The notes beneath the pieces are model-generated. The model saw only the letters and a program-made list of their open reading frames with translations, searched no databases and was not told the DNA's origin. DNA of 5,165 nt from Thermococcaceae archaeon (GTDB taxonomy: Archaea > Methanobacteriota_B > Thermococci > Thermococcales > Thermococcaceae). How positions within the stretch are numbered: the first letter of the stretch is position 1; the number at the start of each line of letters is the position of its first letter. Shown here piece by piece: positions 1-4,261 of this stretch. The stretch spans positions 1 to 5,165 of the forward strand of contig JALSON010000031.1 in NCBI GenBank assembly GCA_026986455.1, written 5' to 3'. The position numbers were made by a program, and so were the translations under genes.

Positions 1-51
1 CTTGTAGGTTTTCTTGTCAACTCTGAGGTGGTTTTTCTGGGTGAAGTACGT
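1..51 (-). pseudogene. Putative N-terminus of IS200/IS605-type TnpB, with ACG in place of the start codon (partial)
   Basis: Seventeen codons run on the minus strand from position 51 to the window edge, reading T/M-YFTQKNHLRVDKKTYK. As I remember the family, the VDKKTYK core resembles the N-termini of archaeal IS605 OrfB/TnpB proteins, RNA-guided nucleases carried by these insertion sequences. Just upstream (62-56) lies GGTGATC, which matches the complement of the 16S rRNA 3' end, 4 nt before the first codon. That codon is ACG, not ATG, and an in-frame stop lies three codons upstream of it, so there is no alternative ATG, GTG or TTG in the visible part. Either the start has been lost by a single T-to-C change and the copy is decaying, or ACG is used weakly. 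Only 17 residues are visible, so the family call is tentative. Confidence 0.4.
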
Positions 52-61
52 TGAAGATCAC

Positions 62-95
62 CTATTATTTTTTAATAGACCCTGTACTTAAGGGT
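62..95. repeat. Two adjacent small inverted repeats
   Basis: CTATTA (62-67) and TAATAG (73-78) form a perfect 6-bp stem around five T residues. ACCCT (79-83) and AGGGT (91-95) form a 5-bp stem around a seven-base loop directly next to it. Both lie between the GC hairpin and the TnpB-like ribosome-binding sequence. They may be part of the recombination end of the element or the leader of its mRNA. Confidence 0.4.
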
Positions 96-108
96 TTCGA
101 GCTCTCAT

Positions 109-128
109 CCCCTCCCTCTCGGAAGGGG
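109..128. repeat. 8-bp GC-rich hairpin with a four-base loop
   Basis: On the minus strand CCCCTTCC pairs with GGGAGGGG around a GAGA (GNRA-type) loop; all eight positions pair, one of them as a T-G wobble. It is the strongest hairpin of the left edge and fits a subterminal hairpin of an IS605-type element. It also lies downstream of the ligase stop codon, so a role in the 3' end of that transcript is an alternative. Confidence 0.6.
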
Positions 129-140
129 TCTTCCCGCCCG

Positions 141-153
141 ATAAGATAAAATT
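141..153 (-). terminator. T-rich tract after the minus-strand ligase gene
   Basis: The minus strand reads AATTTTATCTTAT starting 6 nt after the TGA stop of the ligase gene. Short oligo-T runs are the usual intrinsic termination signal in archaea. The tract is interrupted, so support is weak. Confidence 0.25.
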
Positions 154-158
154 CGCAT

Positions 159-1442
159 TCATATATCCCTGCCGACGGTGTATATTCTCTTCGTCTTTCC
201 CGGTTTTTTGGGCAGGTCTTTCCTGAGGTCGCTCAGGGGCACAGCTTCAATGATAAGCCCGGCCTGCTTTGATTCCTCGACCTCGTATCTGACAGGATTG
301 TTTGCCTCGTATATCAGTTCCCTGACCTCATCCTCTATTCCCGCAGGCTTCCTGTCACGGTATGCAACCCTGATAACAGCCTTCGGTCTTGGATTCTGTG
401 GGGAGAGCGGATGATATATGATGACGAAATCAGCGAGATCCGGGTGATTATAGACGATTTCCATGATCTGATCAATATGGAGCTTCGCCCCTGCCAGACT
501 TATGACATCCTTGACACGGATTATATTTCTCACCTCTCCATCCACGACCCTCGCGAGGTCTCCGATGTCGTAGTTGAAGAGGGGAAGCCCTGTGAGCTCT
601 CCATCCCTCATAACTTTGGTGATATACATGCGTTTGTATTCCCTGTATCCATCATCATTCTCCTTCAGAATAACAATCGAATCCCTGAAGTGGAAGCGCG
701 TTGTCTTCTTTTGGGTTATCACCCTGTAGCCCGTCAGATCGTCCTCTGTGGAACCGTAATTGTCAATGATAACGGCATTCTCAAAAAGTTCAAGTGTGGC
801 TTTGGCAAGTTCGGGTGTCAATGTCTCGGCTCCGACGACGATGGTCTGAATGTCATTTCTTATGTCATCGGGCAGAATCAGCCCAAGGTTGTATGCAGTT
901 GCGAGCAGGCAGAAAAGTGCCGTTGGTTTGATGTCTCTGAGCTCTTTCAGAAGGAGATTTTTATCCATCAGATAGTAAATGGGTATCTGGTAGTACGCGG
1001 ATTTTGCTCTTAAAGCCTCAAATGCTCCGAAAGCAAACATTCCTGAAGAGGAAGGCAGCGGTGGAAAAAATGATGCGATAACATCCCCTTTATCCATGTA
1101 CTCCCGGATCCAAGGTTCAACCTGTCTCGCCGTTCTGAGTCTGTCGTCCACCGTGTAGGGCACCCTCTTTGGTTCTCCAGTGGTTCCGCTGGTTCTCATC
1201 ACGGTGTAGAACACCTTTCTTTCCCTGATATAATCCGGCCAGACCCTCTCACGGTCATACAGGTCATGAGGCGTGATATACACGCTCCCGGTCAGGGCTG
1301 CAAGAAGTTCCGGGGTTATGGTGTCCAGCTCAACCCCTGCAAATTTCTCCTTCCAGAAGGGTGTTGTTTCCACGGCCTTCTTTAGAGTATAGTTTAAATC
1401 CTCAACTCCCTCTCTGTCGGTTCTTCCAACGGCTGAATACAC
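159..1442 (-). CDS. PaaK-like adenylate-forming acyl-CoA ligase (phenylacetate-CoA ligase / F390 synthetase family)
   Basis: Complete protein of 427 residues, close to the usual 430-440 of PaaK-type enzymes. These activate a carboxylic acid with ATP to an acyl-adenylate and usually transfer it to coenzyme A; related archaeal proteins adenylate coenzyme F420. Visible motifs in order: TPFW near 27-30; the phosphate-binding loop TSGTTGEPK at 84-92; YGSTE at 229-233; YDIGD at 291-295 (ribose-binding Asp); RVKD at 309-312; and a C-terminal PGKTKR at 414-419 that supplies the catalytic lysine of the mobile domain. It therefore looks catalytically intact. The start is GTG at 1442, preceded by GGTGGTGA at 1456-1449. 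There is no signal peptide, so the protein is cytosolic. It is transcribed divergently from a shorter paralogue at 1562. Substrate cannot be read from sequence; phenylacetate, another aryl or acyl acid, or F420 are all possible. Confidence 0.85.
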   Translation of the reverse strand: MYSAVGRTDREGVEDLNYTLKKAVETTPFWKEKFAGVELDTITPELLAALTGSVYITPHDLYDRERVWPDYIRERKVFYTVMRTSGTTGEPKRVPYTVDDRLRTARQVEPWIREYMDKGDVIASFFPPLPSSSGMFAFGAFEALRAKSAYYQIPIYYLMDKNLLLKELRDIKPTALFCLLATAYNLGLILPDDIRNDIQTIVVGAETLTPELAKATLELFENAVIIDNYGSTEDDLTGYRVITQKKTTRFHFRDSIVILKENDDGYREYKRMYITKVMRDGELTGLPLFNYDIGDLARVVDGEVRNIIRVKDVISLAGAKLHIDQIMEIVYNHPDLADFVIIYHPLSPQNPRPKAVIRVAYRDRKPAGIEDEVRELIYEANNPVRYEVEESKQAGLIIEAVPLSDLRKDLPKKPGKTKRIYTVGRDI

Positions 1443-1448
1443 CGGATT

Positions 1449-1456
1449 TCACCACC
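1449..1456 (-). promoter_or_regulatory. Ribosome-binding site of the minus-strand ligase
   Basis: The minus strand reads GGTGGTGA six bases before the GTG codon at 1442. It matches the anti-Shine-Dalgarno sequence and supports GTG rather than an internal ATG as the start. Confidence 0.6.
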
Positions 1457-1474
1457 CTATGAGTTGTATTTGTG

Positions 1475-1482
1475 ATATTTAA
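1475..1482 (-). promoter_or_regulatory. TATA box for the minus-strand ligase
   Basis: The minus strand reads TTAAATAT, about 35-40 nt upstream of the GTG start. With archaeal spacing, transcription would begin near 1452-1458, giving a very short leader holding little more than the ribosome-binding site. The call rests on composition and spacing only. Confidence 0.45.
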
Positions 1483-1531
1483 GTGTTGGGTTTTATCTGG
1501 CAGAATAAAGACCAATGGGCGGAAGAAAAGC

Positions 1532-1539
1532 TTTTATAC
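1532..1539 (+). promoter_or_regulatory. TATA box for the plus-strand operon; leaderless start
   Basis: TTTTATAC is preceded by the purine-rich GGAAGAAAAG, which fits a BRE element. The distance from the box centre to the ATG at 1562 is about 26 nt, the normal archaeal distance to the transcription start. No Shine-Dalgarno sequence lies before that ATG. Together this points to a leaderless mRNA beginning at or next to the ATG. The box is about 50 bp from the oppositely directed one, so the two promoters share one short control region. Confidence 0.65.
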
Positions 1540-1561
1540 AACACCGATTAAAATATTCATC

Positions 1562-2614
1562 ATGGACTACACGTATATATTGGACAAAATCTATCAGAAG
1601 CCCCTGAAGGTGGCTGAAGGGGACTGTAAGGAGTACCTCAGGGAAATCTTTGAGTTTCATCTAAGCAACACCCCTTACTGGAGAGGTAAAGCTGAAAATG
1701 TTGACCTGGATGAAATCTTTCAGGGAAGCCTGAATGAGGTTTTTGAGAAGGTTTTTAACTCCGGGCTGGCGGTTGAGGAGGACTACCTCCGCAGCAACTG
1801 GCTCGACTTCGTCCCCGATGGTTATGGGGGGAGGATACGCTTTTATCAGTCCTCGGGAACCACGAGGGAACGGGCCATAGGACACTGGGACAGGGGATAT
1901 TCCTCTGCGCTTCTCAGATACCTCAGAGAATCCCTCGACGGTATTTACGGACTTGACAGTGTTTATAATGAGTCCCACCAGATGAGAGCTCTCGCCCACG
2001 GCCCATACGGCTGGTATCAGGATGAGATCAGCGAGCTTGTCTGGAGCTATGGAGGGGTTCTCTATTTCATCGGAATGGAAACGGAAGGGCTGAAGAAAGT
2101 GTACCGCGAAAAGGGGCTCGATGCAGTTTTGAAGCTGCTGGATCCCCTTGTGAGATACACCGAAAGGGTCATGAAAACGGACAAAATCAATACCGTAAGA
2201 TCAGCGCCTCCGCTGATGTCTCTCTTTGAGGAGCATGCGGATAGCATTGAAACCATAATGATAAGCGGTGTCGGAATAAACCGCGACCTCTTTTCCTACC
2301 TCCGTGAAACGTTTGAAAACGCAGCATTAATACCCTTCTACGGATACTACGGCTTTGGTGATCTGGTGGGGATTCAGAAGGGGGGAAGCTTCTGGTACTA
2401 CCCCAACCACCCGTTCACCATCATATTCCCGCTCAAAACGTCCGGGGACGGGTACAGAATAGTTCGGTATAACGAAAGGGGACTGGTTGGCGTTATAATA
2501 GCCCGGCCTGAGCTTTTAATTGTTAAAGTTGAAGATGAAACCGCCATCCGGGTTCCGCCGGAGGGGCCGTTCGGATGGGATGGATTTGGTGATCCTGAAA
2601 GGAGTCTGAGGTGA
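1562..2614 (+). CDS. Truncated PaaK-like AMP-binding protein lacking the catalytic-lysine domain
   Basis: Protein of 350 residues related to the divergent ligase: both share an N-terminal TP(F/Y)W motif with following LD, a Gly/Thr loop (here SSGTTRER at 97-104), and an FENA segment running into an aromatic YG motif (FYGYYGFGD at 259-267). Differences are marked. The loop lacks the Pro-Lys that follows SGTTG in active ligases, the acidic residue of YGSTE is replaced, and the protein ends at a GFGD motif (341-344) that sits where the family has its Tyr-x-x-Gly-Asp motif. The roughly 100-residue C-terminal domain with the catalytic lysine is absent, and no remnant follows because the next gene begins at once. 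It may bind a nucleotide or adenylate without making thioesters, act as a partner, or resemble LuxE-like acyl transferases. ATG 1562 was chosen over upstream GTG 1472 because the promoter lies between them. Confidence 0.75.
   Translation: MDYTYILDKIYQKPLKVAEGDCKEYLREIFEFHLSNTPYWRGKAENVDLDEIFQGSLNEVFEKVFNSGLAVEEDYLRSNWLDFVPDGYGGRIRFYQSSGTTRERAIGHWDRGYSSALLRYLRESLDGIYGLDSVYNESHQMRALAHGPYGWYQDEISELVWSYGGVLYFIGMETEGLKKVYREKGLDAVLKLLDPLVRYTERVMKTDKINTVRSAPPLMSLFEEHADSIETIMISGVGINRDLFSYLRETFENAALIPFYGYYGFGDLVGIQKGGSFWYYPNHPFTIIFPLKTSGDGYRIVRYNERGLVGVIIARPELLIVKVEDETAIRVPPEGPFGWDGFGDPERSLR
2598..2604 (+). promoter_or_regulatory. Ribosome-binding site for the DUF835 membrane protein
   Basis: AAAGGAG lies inside the end of the upstream gene, six bases before the GTG start at 2611. 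It decides that start and, with the GTGA overlap of stop and start, indicates translational coupling. Confidence 0.65.
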
Positions 2615-3702
2615 AAAATGTGGGTATTCTGCAGACATTTGTTATGGTTGAGGCCGTTGTTGTAATGCTGGTAGACCTGATTGCCGCCGCAATTCTGTTC
2701 AGGGCATACCTGAAAAACAGAAGAAAATCGACTCTCGCGTTTTCTGCAGCCTGGATATTTGATTTTCTCGCGATATTCGCTTCATCTGGCTCCATTACTG
2801 TGAGCGCCTTGGCCTTCACGGTGTTTTCAGCTTTGATCTTTTACGGATCAGTAAGATTTCTGGAGGAGGAGTCCATAAGGATAGAATACAGAAATATGCT
2901 GTGGTTTCTCCCAATACCCACACTTTTTGTCATCTATCTCATAGGGCTTTATGCATACACTGGAGATGCAGAATGGACAGTAACTGCCGGGGCATCCTTT
3001 GGAATAAGCGGAATATTCGTGATAATGGGTGGAGTACTGCTGAGGGAGACAGAGGAGATATACAAAAGCGCCATCAGGTATCTCTATGTTGGGATAATCC
3101 TGTTCGGCATCCATCTGGCACCTGCAGCTCTATTCGGTCTGGAGCTCTGGTATCAGCCAATAGGGTTCACGCTTTCAGCGGTTCTTGTTATACTCATGGT
3201 AACCGCCATGATAAAACTTGTTTCTTCGGGTCCTTTCCTGAAGCAGGGGGCGAACAAAATCCCGAAGATTAACCTGAAACCGGGAGTCATACTGCTCAGC
3301 AGCAGTGAGTATCAGAAACTCAAAGAATCTCTGAAGGATATCCCCGCACTTGCATTTCTCAGGGATGTTGTCAGTGTTCCCGAAAAGTGGGACTACTATT
3401 TCGTGACAACGGTTCCGTTCCAGGGAAGATTCAGAAACACAATCTCCCCAACTGACCTTGGACAGATGACGGAGCTCTCCTACAGATATCTGGAGGGACT
3501 CTCCAAATCGGGACAGAGGGGGGTTGTAATAATCGACTGTCTTGAGTATCTGGCGGTCTACAACTCGACGGAAAGCATTCTGAAGTTCCTGTCAAAGCTC
3601 AGGGACTTCGCGGTGGTGAATAACGGGACGCTTATACTTGTTGTTGAAAAGGAAAGCCTGGATAAGAGAATCTTTGCACAGCTGAGGAAAATCGTGGGAT
3701 GA
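2611..3702 (+). CDS. Seven-helix membrane protein with C-terminal DUF835 domain
   Basis: Protein of 363 residues. The first 205 residues hold about seven hydrophobic segments (roughly 9-31, 42-59, 62-82, 96-116, 124-144, 155-177, 184-204) joined by short charged loops. A basic linker is followed by a soluble domain from about 222 to the end that matches the archaeal DUF835 pattern: GVILLSSSEY near 225-234, a central hydrophobic strand ending VVIIDCLEYL (305-314), an asparagine-containing turn, and LSKLRDFAVVNNGTLILVV (327-345). DUF835 is of unknown function; its strand-Asp-x-Leu pattern recalls the Walker B strand of RecA/KaiC-like folds, but no Walker A loop is present. The 7TM plus cytosolic domain layout suggests a sensor or membrane anchor. 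The GTG start overlaps the preceding stop by 4 bp, so it is made together with the truncated AMP-binding protein, a likely partner. Confidence 0.8.
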   Translation: MKNVGILQTFVMVEAVVVMLVDLIAAAILFRAYLKNRRKSTLAFSAAWIFDFLAIFASSGSITVSALAFTVFSALIFYGSVRFLEEESIRIEYRNMLWFLPIPTLFVIYLIGLYAYTGDAEWTVTAGASFGISGIFVIMGGVLLRETEEIYKSAIRYLYVGIILFGIHLAPAALFGLELWYQPIGFTLSAVLVILMVTAMIKLVSSGPFLKQGANKIPKINLKPGVILLSSSEYQKLKESLKDIPALAFLRDVVSVPEKWDYYFVTTVPFQGRFRNTISPTDLGQMTELSYRYLEGLSKSGQRGVVIIDCLEYLAVYNSTESILKFLSKLRDFAVVNNGTLILVVEKESLDKRIFAQLRKIVG

Positions 3703-3710
3703 GCATAACC

Positions 3711-3717
3711 TTATATA
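3711..3717 (+). promoter_or_regulatory. TATA box for the H/ACA guide RNA
   Basis: TTATATA begins 8 bp after the stop of the DUF835 gene. Its centre is about 26 nt before the first paired base of hairpin 1 at 3741, so transcription would start at or just before the mature RNA. Confidence 0.7.
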
Positions 3718-3740
3718 CCTCCTTCTTTCAACCGTATAAT

Positions 3741-3795
3741 GCCCCTGCGCGAGGACCCCGGGGAGAATGAACCGGGGGGCGATGCGGGGGCTACA
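3741..3795 (+). ncRNA. H/ACA hairpin 1 with kink-loop
   Basis: Lower stem 3741-3748 with 3784-3791 (8 bp, one wobble); upper stem CCCCGG 3756-3761 with CCGGGG 3772-3777; loop GGAGAATGAA 3762-3771, which has the GA...UGA pattern of an L7Ae-binding kink-loop; ACA at 3793-3795. Guide arms are GCGAGGA (3749-3755) and GGCGAT (3778-3783). The expected target has the form AUCGC(C)-U-N-UCCUCGC; I could not match it to a conserved rRNA segment from memory. Confidence 0.8.
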
Positions 3796-3876
3796 GCTCG
3801 GCCTCAGCGAGGTCCCCGCGGGAGGGCCTTCCGCGTTACGGAGCACGATGGCCGCGGGAAACCCAGGCCGAGCACA
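3796..3876 (+). ncRNA. H/ACA hairpin 2, predicted 23S rRNA peptidyl-transferase guide
   Basis: Lower stem GCTCGGCCT 3796-3804 with AGGCCGAGC 3865-3873 (9 perfect pairs), upper stem CCCGCGG 3815-3821 with CCGCGGG 3852-3858, ACA at 3874-3876. Facing GA dinucleotides (3822-3823 and 3847-3848) resemble a kink-turn. Guide bases 3860-3864 (AACCC) pair with GGGUU and 3811-3814 (GGTC) with GACC. This fits the conserved GGGUU-U-A-GACC of 23S rRNA, so the modified base would be the equivalent of E. coli U2586, known as a pseudouridine in Haloarcula (2621). Confidence 0.75.
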
Positions 3877-3881
3877 GCTGA

Positions 3882-3953
3882 GGCCCGCCTGGGTTAACCC
3901 GCCCGAGTTCGCCGTGAGGCACCGATGGGGGCGGGGGTTACGGGCGGGCCATA
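3882..3953 (+). ncRNA. H/ACA hairpin 3 with ATA box, predicted 23S helix-69 guide
   Basis: Lower stem 3882-3889 with 3943-3950 (8 bp, extendable by a wobble and one pair), upper stem CCCGCCC 3898-3904 with GGGCGGG 3929-3935, and a GTGA loop closed by GCC/GGC (3911-3920). The box is ATA (3951-3953) rather than ACA. Facing GA dinucleotides lie at 3905-3906 and 3924-3925. Guide bases GTTAC (3937-3941) pair with GUAAC and GTTA (3893-3896) with UAAC, matching GUAAC-U-A-UAAC of 23S helix 69. The target would be the equivalent of E. coli pseudouridine 1915 (Haloarcula 1956). Confidence 0.72.
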
Positions 3954-3968
3954 GCATGTACATCTGTG

Positions 3969-4020
3969 TTCTATACAGATTTTGCATTAAACCCCAAAAA
4001 ACTGCAAAATCCGTATAGAA
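3969..4020. repeat. Long near-perfect inverted repeat between the guide RNA and the small gene
   Basis: Two 18-nt arms (3969-3986 and 4003-4020) are complementary at 17 of 18 positions, with one A-C mismatch, around a 16-nt loop (3987-4002). It begins 15 nt after the guide RNA and ends where the purine-rich BRE-like bases of the next promoter begin. It could be a regulator-binding site for the downstream gene, a 3'-end hairpin of the guide RNA transcript, or the remains of a tiny mobile element. The sequence does not decide between these. Confidence 0.7.
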
Positions 4021-4023
4021 AAG

Positions 4024-4039
4024 GTTTATCTATTTTAAA
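4024..4039 (+). promoter_or_regulatory. Promoter (TATA-like) of the small charged protein gene
   Basis: GTTTATCTATTTTAAA follows the purine run AGAAAAG. Either TTTATCTA or TTTTAAA could serve as the TATA box, placing the transcription start between about 4053 and 4062, right before the gene. The inverted repeat ends about 5 bp upstream. Confidence 0.5.
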
Positions 4040-4066
4040 GTCCCGTTAACAGATGGTGTGCGTAAC

Positions 4067-4261
4067 ATGTCCGGTGCCGCCCTGCGAGAGGAAGACCGCA
4101 GGATACGTGAGATAATCCCCTGGGCGAGATCCAACCCACTGAGGGATATCATGGAGGAAAGAGAGAAGGAGAAGAAGGAGGTTCTCAGGATAGCAGAGCG
4201 CTTCAGCTCACCCCTGTTCTCGGGAGGAGAGCATTCCGGAGAGAAAGCTAATAAAGGATAA
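4067..4261 (+). CDS. Small charged hypothetical protein
   Basis: Protein of 64 residues that I do not recognise. It is rich in Glu, Arg and Lys, with a central stretch (about 29-45, including MEEREKEKKEVLRIAERF) expected to form an amphipathic helix, and a Gly/Ser-rich tail. There is no membrane segment, cysteine or metal site. ATG 4067 is preferred because GGTG lies 8 nt before it; an in-frame GTG at 4058 would add three residues and could be used if the mRNA is leaderless. Codon use (AGG/AGA for Arg, many GAG) resembles the neighbouring genes, and it has its own promoter, which supports a real gene. Its end overlaps the end of moeA by 14 bp in convergent orientation. The inverted repeat before the promoter suggests specific regulation. 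A small DNA- or protein-binding factor is possible but unsupported. Confidence 0.55.
   Translation: MSGAALREEDRRIREIIPWARSNPLRDIMEEREKEKKEVLRIAERFSSPLFSGGEHSGEKANKG

Larger units (their letters stand above)
1..140 (-). mobile_element. Probable left end of an IS200/IS605-family element
   Basis: The stretch upstream of the TnpB-like start contains three hairpins in about 70 bp (62-78, 79-95, 109-128). Subterminal imperfect palindromes, rather than terminal inverted repeats, are what IS200/IS605 elements carry at their ends. The element would read leftwards and leave the window after the first codons of its ORF. It sits directly behind the stop codon of the ligase gene at 159. The outer boundary cannot be fixed from sequence alone; 140 is only an estimate. 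No separate tnpA transposase is visible. Confidence 0.35.
3741..3954 (+). ncRNA. Triple-hairpin H/ACA guide RNA
   Basis: About 214 nt, much more GC-rich than the flanking genes, with no plausible protein. It folds into three successive hairpins of the same plan: a lower stem of 8-10 bp, an internal pocket of unpaired bases on both sides, an upper stem of 6-7 bp, a terminal part with GA-rich kink-turn or kink-loop-like elements, and an ACA-type box right after the lower stem. In all three the box begins after exactly 15 nt counted from the 3' base of the upper stem, the spacing expected for archaeal H/ACA RNAs. Such RNAs guide the Cbf5-Nop10-Gar1-L7Ae complex to convert chosen rRNA uridines to pseudouridine. 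The orientation follows from the boxes being 3' of the stems. It resembles the multi-hairpin H/ACA RNA reported in Archaeoglobus fulgidus (Afu-4, from memory). Confidence 0.88.

Noticed and set aside
411..1013. 200-codon open frame on the plus strand
   Set aside because: It lies fully antisense to the well-supported ligase gene, whose conserved motifs explain the sequence. The translation shows no recognisable domain and no promoter or ribosome-binding site precedes it.
1472..1561. N-terminal extension of 30 residues of the truncated ligase-like protein from a GTG at 1472
   Set aside because: The predicted TATA box lies inside this extension and points to transcription starting at ATG 1562. 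The extension has no family similarity.
2901..3272. 123-codon plus-strand frame and 88-codon minus-strand frame (2848-3114) inside the DUF835 gene
   Set aside because: Shadows of the membrane-protein gene, whose frame has seven clear hydrophobic helices and the DUF835 pattern.
3741..3954. RNase P RNA or SRP RNA
   Set aside because: Considered because of size and GC content, but the conserved cores of those RNAs are absent, whereas the three repeated stem-pocket-stem-ACA units are diagnostic of H/ACA RNA.
3592..3987. 131-codon frame on the minus strand and an 83-codon frame on the plus strand at 3767-4018
   Set aside because: Both cross the three H/ACA hairpins. The GC-rich stems simply lack stop codons; the base pairing and box spacing explain the region better than protein coding.
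3969..4020. CRISPR repeat or array
   Set aside because: Only one inverted repeat exists and no direct repeats with spacers follow.
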